DNA of 64,000 nucleotides from assembly GCF_026410085.1 (NCBI RefSeq), contig NZ_CP112866.1, positions 5,269,001 through 5,333,000 on the forward strand, in the 5' to 3' direction. The notes beneath the pieces are model-generated. The model did not search any database, had not been told where the DNA came from, and worked only from the letters and a program-made list of their open reading frames with translations. Both the position numbers and the translations under genes were made by a program. The DNA comes from Pseudomonas quebecensis. Lineage in GTDB: Bacteria > Pseudomonadota > Gammaproteobacteria > Pseudomonadales > Pseudomonadaceae. Shown here piece after piece: positions 11,347-20,546 of the stretch. Each line of letters begins with the position of its first letter. Positions within the stretch are counted from its first letter, which is position 1.

Positions 11347-11967
11347 TCAGCTCAGGGCTTTCCAGGCGGCGACATAAGCCTGGGCGCGGCTCGCTACCTG
11401 ATCCACGGTCATACCCGGTTTGAACAACCCGGAACCCAGCCCGAACCCTTTGGCGCCGGCGTCGGTGAACACCTGCATGTTGTCCGGGGTAATACCGCCC
11501 ACCGGCAGCAGCAACGTGCCCGCCGGCAATACCGCCAGCCACGCCTTGATCACCGCCGGGCTCATTTGCTCGGCCGGGAACAGCTTCAAGACGTCAGCGC
11601 CTTCGCCCAGTGCGGCAAAGGCTTCGGTGGGCGTGGCCACGCCCGGCGACAGGTACAGGCCAGCCGCCTTGGCAGCGCGCAAGACCTTGGCATCGCTGTG
11701 GGGCATGACGATCACCTGGCCACCGGCGGCCTTTACCTGCTCCACCTGCTCGGGCGTCAGCACGGTGCCGGCGCCGATCAGGCAATCGGCGGGCAGGCTG
11801 TCGCGCAGGGTGCGGATGCTGGTGTAGGGGTCCGGTGAATTGAGCGGAACTTCGATCACGCGAAAACCGGCGTCGTACAGCACCTGGCCGACCGCCTGGG
11901 CTTCGTCCGGGCGCAGGCCGCGCAGAATTGCGATCAGACCGTTTTGTGCGAGTGCTTGCTTGAGCAT
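11347..11967 (-). CDS. dgoA: 2-dehydro-3-deoxy-6-phosphogalactonate aldolase
   Basis: Class I aldolase that splits KDPGal to pyruvate and glyceraldehyde 3-phosphate. The 206-aa protein begins MLKQALAQNGLIAILRGLRP; the R-G-L-R segment and VIVMPHSDAKVLRAAK region are typical of KDPG/KDPGal aldolases, with the Schiff-base lysine most likely in the central strands. Start 11967 is chosen because it gives the family N-terminus and lies one base past the dgoK stop; a longer frame reaching 12168 is a dgoK shadow. Unlike E. coli, it is not fused to DgoD. Confidence 0.95.
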   Translation of the reverse strand: MLKQALAQNGLIAILRGLRPDEAQAVGQVLYDAGFRVIEVPLNSPDPYTSIRTLRDSLPADCLIGAGTVLTPEQVEQVKAAGGQVIVMPHSDAKVLRAAKAAGLYLSPGVATPTEAFAALGEGADVLKLFPAEQMSPAVIKAWLAVLPAGTLLLPVGGITPDNMQVFTDAGAKGFGLGSGLFKPGMTVDQVASRAQAYVAAWKALS

Positions 11968-11968
11968 G

Positions 11969-12934
11969 TCAGGCCTCCGATACAGGTTGAGTGAGCCCGG
12001 CTGCCACGGCCAGTTGCCACAGGCCGTGCTCGGTGGCTTCTTCGGCCAAGCTGACATGGGCAAAACCGCAGAGGGCAAGGGCGCGTTGGTAGCGCGCGCA
12101 TAAAGCGCCGGCGCCGACCAGAATGATCGGGGTATGCCGGGCGCGGTCGGGCAGGCCGGCCAGCTCATGACCGATCATCAGGCCGGAGAGGTAGTCCGGT
12201 TGCTGATCGGCCGCAAGTTCGCCGGTCAGGCCCAGGGTGCGGGCGCTGAACAGGGTCGACAGCAGACCGCGCTGGCCGTCCTGGGAGCGCGCCACTTGCA
12301 CACCGCGATCAAAGGCGTCGGCCTGGAAGCGTTCGGGTGTCTGCTGCGTGCGGCCGAGGAGGCTGTGCTTGCCGAGAATCGCGAACACCTCGCCGGTCAT
12401 GAAGGTATCGAAGTGGGTGATGCAACCACCGACCACCTCGACCCACTTGGAGTGGCTGCCGGGCAGGCCGATCAACACTTCACCGCCGGTCGGCAGGCTG
12501 CGCAGCACGCCCAGCACCTGGGTTTCTTCGCCGCGCATCACGTTGGGCAAGCCGCCTTGCTCGATCACGCCGGGTACGATGTGAACCGTCACGCCACGCA
12601 GGCTGCGTACGGCGTGCAGGGCTTTGCCCAGGCTGGCAACGTCCACCGGCGTATTGCGATACGCCGCTTCACTCCAGCCCTGGGCGCTGCCAACCATGCC
12701 GCACGCAATCACCGGCAAGTGTGGCTCGGCGTCGAGCCAGTCACCGCACGCCGTATCGAAGGCCAACTCAAACCCGTCGGCGCAGCGCACGCCGGCAATT
12801 TCCCGGGCTTCTGTGGGCAAATGCATGATGCCCGACGCCAGCGAGCGTTGTTCCAGCACTACGCCTGCGGGGCCGAGTTTGTAAGCACGAAGGGAGCTGG
12901 TTCCCCAATCGAGCGCGATCAATTGCGCCTGCAT
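11969..12934 (-). CDS. dgoK: 2-dehydro-3-deoxygalactonokinase
   Basis: Phosphorylates 2-dehydro-3-deoxygalactonate with ATP, the step between DgoD and DgoA. The 321-aa protein starts MQAQLIALDWGTSSLRAYKL, the phosphate-1 loop of the ASKHA-type sugar kinase fold, and has GLPGSHSKWVEV and ILVGAGALCARYQRAL typical of DgoK. It is the first gene of the operon, with dgoA starting one base after its stop. No adjacent regulator gene such as dgoR is present. Confidence 0.94.
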   Translation of the reverse strand: MQAQLIALDWGTSSLRAYKLGPAGVVLEQRSLASGIMHLPTEAREIAGVRCADGFELAFDTACGDWLDAEPHLPVIACGMVGSAQGWSEAAYRNTPVDVASLGKALHAVRSLRGVTVHIVPGVIEQGGLPNVMRGEETQVLGVLRSLPTGGEVLIGLPGSHSKWVEVVGGCITHFDTFMTGEVFAILGKHSLLGRTQQTPERFQADAFDRGVQVARSQDGQRGLLSTLFSARTLGLTGELAADQQPDYLSGLMIGHELAGLPDRARHTPIILVGAGALCARYQRALALCGFAHVSLAEEATEHGLWQLAVAAGLTQPVSEA

Positions 12935-13023
12935 CGCTTCACCTGAAAATGAGTGGGTGCTGAAAAAAGCAGATGGGCGACTATAAACCTATGCCGTGAA
13001 ATATCTCAATATATAAATATGAC

Positions 13024-13038
13024 TCCCATATAGTGGGA
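13024..13038. promoter_or_regulatory. Candidate operator upstream of the dgo operon
   Basis: An inverted repeat TCCCA-TATAG-TGGGA in an AT-rich stretch about 90 bp upstream of dgoK. It is the only clear dyad in this intergenic gap and could bind an unlinked repressor. Binding is inferred only. Confidence 0.4.
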
Positions 13039-13101
13039 AATTGACGAGCAAAGTCCTACAAACCCTCGGGAATGTCAGCACTTGCATCCTTCAAGAAGAG
13101 G

Positions 13102-13428
13102 TTAGAAAACCGACAGATCCAACTCGCGCATCGCGCCCATCCAGATCGCGTAGTCGGTGTGGTCCTTCAAGTCATCGCCGGTATTGGGATGCAGGAACAC
13201 CACCAGCCCATTTCGATGCAGCGCCAGCCACGGCAGCATCACGCCGATGTATTCGGCGTCAAAGGCCAGTTGGCAGCTCCAGTCGGGGTGAGGGCCAACG
13301 GGGCGTTCATGCACGCGGCCCATGCGCAGCGGGAAGAGCTTGGCCGCGTCCTCGCACAAGGCGCGCGCCTGCTCGAGCGTGTTGGCATCAAAGTAGATAT
13401 GAGCGTGATAACCCTTGATTCGGTGCAT
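13102..13428 (-). CDS. DOPA 4,5-dioxygenase family protein
   Basis: A 108-aa protein of the small extradiol-type family PF08883. Histidine-rich motifs are in the right order: GYHAHIYFD (residues 5-13), RPVGPHPDWSCQLAF and VVFLHPNTGDDLKDHTDYA. Family members cleave catechol rings such as DOPA or caffeate with non-heme iron. The start at 13428 (MHRIKGYHAH) is the family N-terminus; 14 further codons upstream are rejected. It sits just downstream of the betC-linked LysR gene on the same strand with 31 bp between. Physiological substrate unknown. Confidence 0.83.
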   Translation of the reverse strand: MHRIKGYHAHIYFDANTLEQARALCEDAAKLFPLRMGRVHERPVGPHPDWSCQLAFDAEYIGVMLPWLALHRNGLVVFLHPNTGDDLKDHTDYAIWMGAMRELDLSVF

Positions 13429-13459
13429 GACCGGCTCCGATGACGACGTGCGCCAGATG

Positions 13460-14410
13460 CTAGACCGCAATCGAGGGCAGGGCCAGTCCGGTCAGCGATT
13501 GCGCGCTGCTGGCTTGCTCGGCCAGCAGCCAATCGACGAAGCGCTCCACCAGTTGCCCCCGGCGTTTGCGCTGCGGTTGCACCACGTAATAGCCGAAGCG
13601 CGAAATGACCGTGTCGCTGAACGGCCGGCACAGCCAGTTCTGTTCCAGCAGGTTATCCACCAAGTGACGCCAACCAATGGCCACGCCCTGGCCGGCGATC
13701 GCCGCCTGGATCAGCAGCGTGTAGTTGTCGAAGCGCAACTGACCTGGCGTGGGCGCGGCGCTGAGGCCCAGCTCGCGAAACACGCCGCTCCAGTCGAACC
13801 ACTGGCTGTTGTTTTCCTGGCGCAGGTGCAGCAGGGGGCAGTCGGGCAGGTCCTGCACGCTTATTCGCGTAGCCTGAGCCTTGAGCCACTGCGGGCTGCA
13901 CACCGGGAAGACTTCCTCGTTGAACAACCACAGGCTGTCACCCTGCTTGAAGCGACCATCGCCGAACAGCACCGCCACGTCGATATCGCTGCGCAACGTG
14001 GCGTGGTTGCGTTCGCTGGTCACCAGGCTCACATCCACCTGCGGGTTGGCCTGGTGGAAGCGGTGCAGGCGCGGCATCAGCCAGTAGGCGGCGAAGGCGA
14101 AGTCAGTGGCCACTTGCAGCACTTCGTGCTGGCTATGCTGGGTGATAACACCCAAGCCTTGGTTGATCGCCTGCAAGCCGCCCTGAACGTGCTCGAACAA
14201 CAGCGCGCCGGCGTCGGTCAGTTCGATGCCACGGTAGATGCGGTCGAACAGGCGGATCGCCAATTGTTCTTCCAGGCGCTTGATCTGCTGGCTGATCGCC
14301 GGCTGGGTGGTGCCCAATTCCATCGCCGCGGCGGTAAAACTGCGGTGGCGCGCAGCGGCTTCGAATGCGCGCAGCAAATCGAGAGACAAATCACCCAACG
14401 CTTCATACAT
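13460..14410 (-). CDS. LysR-type regulator of choline sulfatase (ChoR-like)
   Basis: A 316-aa LysR-type regulator of the GcvA subgroup: LLRAFEAAARHRSFTAAAME, then TTQPAISQQIKRLEEQL in the recognition helix. It is divergent from betC with a 103-bp gap, the same order as in P. aeruginosa, where the LysR gene beside betC controls choline sulfatase (the name ChoR is from memory). The effector is presumably choline sulfate or a derivative; this is inference. No unusual features. Confidence 0.87.
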   Translation of the reverse strand: MYEALGDLSLDLLRAFEAAARHRSFTAAAMELGTTQPAISQQIKRLEEQLAIRLFDRIYRGIELTDAGALLFEHVQGGLQAINQGLGVITQHSQHEVLQVATDFAFAAYWLMPRLHRFHQANPQVDVSLVTSERNHATLRSDIDVAVLFGDGRFKQGDSLWLFNEEVFPVCSPQWLKAQATRISVQDLPDCPLLHLRQENNSQWFDWSGVFRELGLSAAPTPGQLRFDNYTLLIQAAIAGQGVAIGWRHLVDNLLEQNWLCRPFSDTVISRFGYYVVQPQRKRRGQLVERFVDWLLAEQASSAQSLTGLALPSIAV

Positions 14411-14513
14411 AAGCTGTGCTTATCCTAGACATTGCAATTCATGGGCTTTACCCCGTTTTACGTGGGCCTCATGCTCATTGGCATAAACACCGCCTATGGA
14501 ATGCCGATAACCC

Positions 14514-16028
14514 ATGAAGCGCAAGAACATTCTTTTCATCATGGCCGACCAAATGGCCGCGCCGCTGCTGCCTTTCTACGGCGCCTCGCCGATCAAGTTG
14601 CCCAACCTCAGCCGTCTCGCCGCCCAGGGTGTGGTGTTCGACGCCGCGTATTGCAACAGCCCGCTGTGCGCGCCCTCGCGTTTCACCCTGGTCAGCGGCC
14701 AGTTGCCGAGCAAGATCGGCGCCTACGACAACGCGGCCGATTTTCCCGCCGATGTACCGACCTATGCCCACTACCTACGCCGCCTCGGCTACCGCACCGC
14801 GCTGTCGGGCAAGATGCACTTCTGCGGCCCCGACCAATTGCACGGCTACGAAGAACGCCTGACCAGCGACATCTACCCCGCCGACTATGGCTGGGCGGTG
14901 AACTGGGACGAGCCGCACGTACGCCCCAGCTGGTACCACAACATGTCCTCGGTGCTGCAGGCCGGCCCATGCGTGCGTACCAACCAGCTGGATTTCGACG
15001 AAGAGGTGGTGTTCAAGGCCCAGCAGTACCTGTTCGACCATATCCGCGAAGACGGCAATCAACCGTTCTGCCTCACCGTATCGATGACCCACCCCCACGA
15101 CCCGTACACGATTCCCAAGCCGTTCTGGGATTTGTACGACGACGCTGATATCCCATTGCCTGCTACACCGGCCCAAGGCGATCTCGACCCGCATTCCCAG
15201 CGTCTGCTCAAGGTCTATGACCTGTGGAACAAGCCGCTGCCTGTGGATAAGATCCGCGACGCCCGCCGCGCCTACTTCGGTGCGTGCAGTTACATCGACA
15301 GCAATGTCGGCAAACTTCTGCAAACCCTGGCAGACACCGGTCTGGCCGACGACACCCTGATCGTGTTCTCCGGCGACCACGGCGACATGCTCGGCGAGCG
15401 CGGCCTCTGGTACAAAATGCACTGGTTCGAAATGGCCGCCCGCGTGCCGCTGCTGGTGTACGCGCCGGGGCAATTCGCGGCGGGCCGGGTCAGCGCCGCG
15501 GTGTCCACCGCCGACCTGTTGCCGACCCTGGTGGAACTGGCCGGTGGCGAACTGGACCCACGCCTGCCGCTGGACGGCCGCTCACTGGTTCCGCATCTGC
15601 AAGGGCAGGGCGGCCATGACGAAGTATTCGGCGAGTACATGGCCGAAGGCACCATCAGCCCGCTGATGATGATCCGCCGGGGTGCCTACAAATTCATCTA
15701 CAGCGAGGACGACCCTTGTCTGCTGTTCGATGTACACAACGACCCGCACGAGCGGGAAAACCTCAGTCAGTCACCGGAACACCGAACACTGTTCGAGGCG
15801 TTTTTGAGTGAAGCGCGGGCTAAATGGGACATCCCGGCGATCCACCAGCAGGTGCTCGCCAGCCAACGCCGTCGGCGCCTGGTGTTCGAGGCGCTGACCC
15901 ACGGCAAGCTGAAGAGCTGGGACCACCAGCCACTGGTCGACGCCAGTCAGCAATACATGCGCAACCATATCGACCTCGACGACCTGGAGCGCAAGGCACG
16001 TTATCCACAACCCTGCCAAGACCAATAA
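14514..16028 (+). CDS. betC: Choline-sulfatase
   Basis: Hydrolyses choline-O-sulfate to choline and sulfate, feeding glycine betaine synthesis and sulfur supply. The 504-aa type I sulfatase starts KNILFIMADQMAAPLLP (metal Asp) and has the CxPxR sequence C52-A-P-S-R56, whose cysteine becomes formylglycine. FSGDHGDMLGERGLWYK is the second metal site. The C-terminal extension after about residue 430 is the choline-sulfatase tail. The ribosome site before 14514 is poor. It leads a plus-strand operon with the binding protein and SulP gene. Confidence 0.96.
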   Translation: MKRKNILFIMADQMAAPLLPFYGASPIKLPNLSRLAAQGVVFDAAYCNSPLCAPSRFTLVSGQLPSKIGAYDNAADFPADVPTYAHYLRRLGYRTALSGKMHFCGPDQLHGYEERLTSDIYPADYGWAVNWDEPHVRPSWYHNMSSVLQAGPCVRTNQLDFDEEVVFKAQQYLFDHIREDGNQPFCLTVSMTHPHDPYTIPKPFWDLYDDADIPLPATPAQGDLDPHSQRLLKVYDLWNKPLPVDKIRDARRAYFGACSYIDSNVGKLLQTLADTGLADDTLIVFSGDHGDMLGERGLWYKMHWFEMAARVPLLVYAPGQFAAGRVSAAVSTADLLPTLVELAGGELDPRLPLDGRSLVPHLQGQGGHDEVFGEYMAEGTISPLMMIRRGAYKFIYSEDDPCLLFDVHNDPHERENLSQSPEHRTLFEAFLSEARAKWDIPAIHQQVLASQRRRRLVFEALTHGKLKSWDHQPLVDASQQYMRNHIDLDDLERKARYPQPCQDQ

Positions 16029-16044
16029 CGACAGAGGGAAGGCC

Positions 16045-16959
16045 ATGCAAAAATTAACAGTAGTACTGGGCATCCTGGCGCTGAGCAGTGCCAACGTGTA
16101 CGCAGACACCCGTTGCGAAACGGTGAAGATGGCCGACCCAGGCTGGAGCGACATCGCCGCGACCAATGCCATCACCGGATTTCTGCTGACGGGCATGGGC
16201 TACAAACCCAAGGTCGATACCTTGGCGGTGCCGATCACGTTCGGCGGGCTCAAGGACGGTCAGGTGGATGTGTTCATGGGCAACTGGATGCCCGCGCAGC
16301 AAGGCTTCTATGACAAGTTCGTGGCCAACGGCGACGTGGTGCAACTGGCGAAAAACCTCGACGGCACCGAGTTCACCCTCGCCGTGCCGGATTATGTATG
16401 GGACGCCGGCGTGCATGATTTTGCCGACTTGAATAAATTCGCCGACAAGTTCGACAAGAAGATCTACGGCATCGGCTCCGGCGCACCGGCCAATATCTCG
16501 CTGCAGGAGATCATCAAGAAGAATGACTTCGACCTCGGCCAGTGGAAACTGATCGAGTCCAGCGAACAGGCGATGTTGGCAGAGGTGTCGCGGGCGGTGA
16601 AAAGACAGCGCTTCGTCACGTTCCTCGGCTGGACCCCGCACCCGATGAACGTGCAACTGAAAATGCACTACCTCAAGGGCGGCGAGAAGTACTTCGGTGA
16701 CACCGGCAGCGTCTATACCCTGACACGCAAAGGTTATGCACAGGCCTGCCCGAACGTAGGAAAACTGCTGACCAACTTGAGTTTTACCCAAGAGATGGAG
16801 AACAGCATTATGGCCGAGGTCGCCAACAACAAAGTCAGCAATGCCGATGCGGCGAAGGCGTGGATCAAGGCGAACCCGGCGGTGCTGGACAAGTGGCTCG
16901 ACGGCGTAAAAACCCTGGACGGTCAGGAGGCATTGCCGGCGGTAAAAGCCAAACTCTAA
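16045..16959 (+). CDS. Periplasmic choline-type substrate-binding protein
   Basis: A 304-aa protein with signal peptide (MQKLTVVLGILALSSANVYA, then DTRCETVKMADPGW). It matches the ChoX/OpuAC-like family that binds choline, betaine or acetylcholine in an aromatic cage; candidate cage residues are the Trp in DPGWSDIAATNA and in MGNWMPAQQ and FLGWTPHPM. It starts 16 bp after betC with AGAGGGAAGG as ribosome site. No ABC permease or ATPase gene is nearby, so it is an orphan binding protein and must share a transporter encoded elsewhere or help the SulP protein. Confidence 0.88.
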   Translation: MQKLTVVLGILALSSANVYADTRCETVKMADPGWSDIAATNAITGFLLTGMGYKPKVDTLAVPITFGGLKDGQVDVFMGNWMPAQQGFYDKFVANGDVVQLAKNLDGTEFTLAVPDYVWDAGVHDFADLNKFADKFDKKIYGIGSGAPANISLQEIIKKNDFDLGQWKLIESSEQAMLAEVSRAVKRQRFVTFLGWTPHPMNVQLKMHYLKGGEKYFGDTGSVYTLTRKGYAQACPNVGKLLTNLSFTQEMENSIMAEVANNKVSNADAAKAWIKANPAVLDKWLDGVKTLDGQEALPAVKAKL

Positions 16960-16969
16960 GGGCTGACAT

Positions 16970-16990
16970 TGTGGGAGGGCCCCTCCCACA
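16970..16990. repeat. REP-like perfect palindrome
   Basis: TGTGGGAGGG-C-CCCTCCCACA between the binding-protein gene and the SulP gene. Same GTGGGAGG family as 994-1020 and 10098-10120. Confidence 0.65.
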
Positions 16991-17042
16991 CACTTCAGTG
17001 TGTACTGATACCCTTATTCAAACCTTTTCAACCGAGTTATAA

Positions 17043-18611
17043 ATGCCCCGGCTCAATCGCCACACACTCTTTCCCTTCCTCAGCTGGCTGACGCAGCAGA
17101 CCCGGGCCAGCGTCGGCCGCGATGCGATGGTCGGGCTCAGTGGCGCGGTGCTGGCATTGCCGCAGTCGATTGCCTACGCGCTGATCGCAGGCCTCCCACC
17201 GGAATACGGGCTGTACGCCGCGATCATCCCGGTACTGATCGCCTGCCTCTGGGGTTCGTCGTGGCACCTGATCTGCGGCCCGACCGCTGCGATTTCCATC
17301 GTGCTCTATGCCAGTGTCAGTCCTCTGGCCGTGCCGGGATCGCAGGACTACGTCACCCTGATCCTGTTGCTTACATTTATAGCCGGCGTTTTCCAGTGGC
17401 TGCTGGGCATGCTGCGCTTTGGCGCGCTGGTCAATTTCGTCTCCCACTCCGTAGTGCTGGGGTTCACTTTGGGCGCCGCTGTGGTGATCGCGCTGGGGCA
17501 ACTGCCCAACTTGCTGGGGCTGGATTTACCCAGCCAGGCCACGGCGATCAACAGCCTGCTGGCGCTGATCGAGCACAGCGGCGACTGGGACCACGCCTCC
17601 CTCGCCCTGGGCCTTGGCACATTGCTGGCGGGGGCACTGCTCAAATACTGGAAACCACGCTGGCCGACGCTGTTGATCGCCCTGGCCCTGAGCAGTGTGG
17701 TGGCCTGGTTGTGGCCGGCGATGTTCGCCCAGGTGGCGCGGGTCAGTTCATTCGTGGGCAAATTACCGCCGTTCAGCCCGTTGCCGATGGACCTGGACAC
17801 GATCCTGCGTCTGCTGCCGAGCGCCGTGGCCGTGGGCATGCTGGGGCTGGTGACGAGCCTGTCGATTGCGCGCTCGCTGTCGGCTCGCTCGCAACAGTTG
17901 CTTGATGCGAATCAGGAAGTTCGCGCGCAGGGCTTATCCAACATCATCGGCGGATTTTTCTCCGGGTACCTGTCAGCCGGTTCGTTTACCCGCTCCGGCC
18001 TCAGCTATGAAGCCGGCGCCTGCTCACCGCTGGCCGGGGTGTTTTCCGCGCTGTGGGTGGCGCTGTTCGCATTGTTTGGCGCGGTATTGATCTCACATAT
18101 CCCGATCCCCAGCATGGCCGCCAGCATCCTGCTGATCAGCTGGGGCCTGGTGGACCATCGCGGTATTCGCGCATTGTTCCGCGTCAGCCGCGCCGAATTT
18201 GCAGTGATGGGCCTGACCTGCGTCGCCACCTTGCTGCTGGAACTGCAAACGGCGATTTACGCCGGCGTGCTGGCCTCGCTGTTTTTCTACCTCAAGCGCA
18301 CCTCGCAGCCGCGGGTCCAGCATTGGCGGGAGGGCGACGAGGATGTGCTGCGCGTCGGTGGCTCGATCTTTTTCGGCGCCAGCCACTACCTGCAGGTGCG
18401 CCTGCAGCGGTTGCAGGGCCAGCGTGTGGTGATCGAGGCACAGCAGATCAACTTTATCGACTATTCCGGGGTGGAAATGCTGCACCAGGAAGCGCGGCGC
18501 CTGCGCAGGTTGGGGCGCAGCCTGACATTGCGTCGGGCCAGACCGCAGGTGGTCGAGGAACTGAAGAAGCTGGAGGGGGCGGATCACTGCCCCATCCAGT
18601 TCGAAGACTGA
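17043..18611 (+). CDS. SulP-family anion transporter
   Basis: A 522-aa inner-membrane protein with 10 or more membrane segments and a C-terminal STAS domain (about residues 425-515, VLRVGGSIFFGASHYLQ, then IDYSGVEMLHQEARRL). The N-terminal signature GLSGAVLALPQSIAYALIAG and PPEYGLYAAIIP is the SulP motif. SulP members move sulfate, bicarbonate or other anions. Third gene of the betC operon, so the cargo is likely sulfate released from choline sulfate, or choline sulfate itself (inference). Convergent with aroE, 8 bp apart, with no terminator seen. Confidence 0.93.
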   Translation: MPRLNRHTLFPFLSWLTQQTRASVGRDAMVGLSGAVLALPQSIAYALIAGLPPEYGLYAAIIPVLIACLWGSSWHLICGPTAAISIVLYASVSPLAVPGSQDYVTLILLLTFIAGVFQWLLGMLRFGALVNFVSHSVVLGFTLGAAVVIALGQLPNLLGLDLPSQATAINSLLALIEHSGDWDHASLALGLGTLLAGALLKYWKPRWPTLLIALALSSVVAWLWPAMFAQVARVSSFVGKLPPFSPLPMDLDTILRLLPSAVAVGMLGLVTSLSIARSLSARSQQLLDANQEVRAQGLSNIIGGFFSGYLSAGSFTRSGLSYEAGACSPLAGVFSALWVALFALFGAVLISHIPIPSMAASILLISWGLVDHRGIRALFRVSRAEFAVMGLTCVATLLLELQTAIYAGVLASLFFYLKRTSQPRVQHWREGDEDVLRVGGSIFFGASHYLQVRLQRLQGQRVVIEAQQINFIDYSGVEMLHQEARRLRRLGRSLTLRRARPQVVEELKKLEGADHCPIQFED

Positions 18612-18619
18612 GGCGAATG

Positions 18620-19437
18620 TCAGGCCAACTGTCGACGCAATTCAGCCAACACCGGCGCCGATGCCGGGCGCACACCCCGCCACAGGAAGAACGCTTCGGC
18701 GGCCTGCTCCACCAGCATGCCCAGGCCGTCCATCGAGACGGCGGCACCGTGCTGCGTGGCCCAGTGGCAGAAGGGGGTGGATTCCCTGGCGTACATCATG
18801 TCGTAGCAAAAGGTCCTGCCAGGTTCGATCAGGCTGCTCGCAATCGGCGGTAAATCGCCTGACAGGCTCGCGGAGGTGGCGTTGATGATCACGCCCACCG
18901 GCTCACGCAGCCAGTCGAAACCACTGGCGGACACCGGGCCCAGGTCGTCGAATGACTCGGCGAGCAATTCGGCTTTTTCCACGGTGCGGTTAGCGATGAT
19001 CAACGATGAAGGTCGCTCGGCCAGCAACGGCTCCAGCGCCCCGCGCACCGCGCCGCCGGCGCCCAGCAGCAGAATGCGTTTACCGTTGAGGCTCAACCCC
19101 GCGTTGACCGTCAGGTCGCGCACCAAGCCAGCGCCGTCGGTGTTGTCACCCAGCAGGGTGCCATCGGCGAGTTTGCTCAAGGTGTTCACCGCACCGGCGC
19201 GCTTGGCGCGCTCGGTGAGGGTATCCGCCAGGCGATAGGCGTCTTCCTTGAATGGCACGGTGACGTTGGCGCCACGACCTTGGTGAAAAAACTCACGGGC
19301 GCAGCCGGTAAAATCCTCCAGCGGCGCGAGCATCGTGCTGTAGTCCAGCAGTTCGCCGGTCTGCTCGGCAAACATGCGGTGAATCAGCGGCGATTTGCTG
19401 TGGCCGATGGGGTTGCCAAAGACGACATAGCGATCCA

Positions 19438-19438
<1 letters not shown>
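18620..19438 (-). CDS. aroE: Shikimate dehydrogenase
   Basis: NADPH-dependent reduction of 3-dehydroshikimate in aromatic amino acid synthesis. The 272-aa protein has [20 protein letters not shown] at the N-terminus (substrate-binding Ser residues), [11 protein letters not shown] with the catalytic Lys, [14 protein letters not shown] with the catalytic Asp, and the NADP loop [13 protein letters not shown]. The start codon overlaps the hemF stop by one base, giving tight coupling. Confidence 0.97.
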
Positions 19439-20394
<956 letters not shown>

Positions 20395-20546
20395 CTACGC
20401 GAGGCCATCAGGCGTCGGCGGCAAATGGGCGCACAGGATACCACCGCGCTTAATGAGCACTGCACTTAGGTGCGCGGCAGTTGACGAAGATCAAGCTTAG
20501 GAGTCCGATAGGAGCCTTCGTGAAAACGACCCAAGGAGAAGTGCAG

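Noticed and set aside
13634..13642. DnaA-box-like TTATCCACC in the LysR gene
   Set aside because: One mismatch at a usually invariant base and isolated inside a coding sequence; not counted in the box list.
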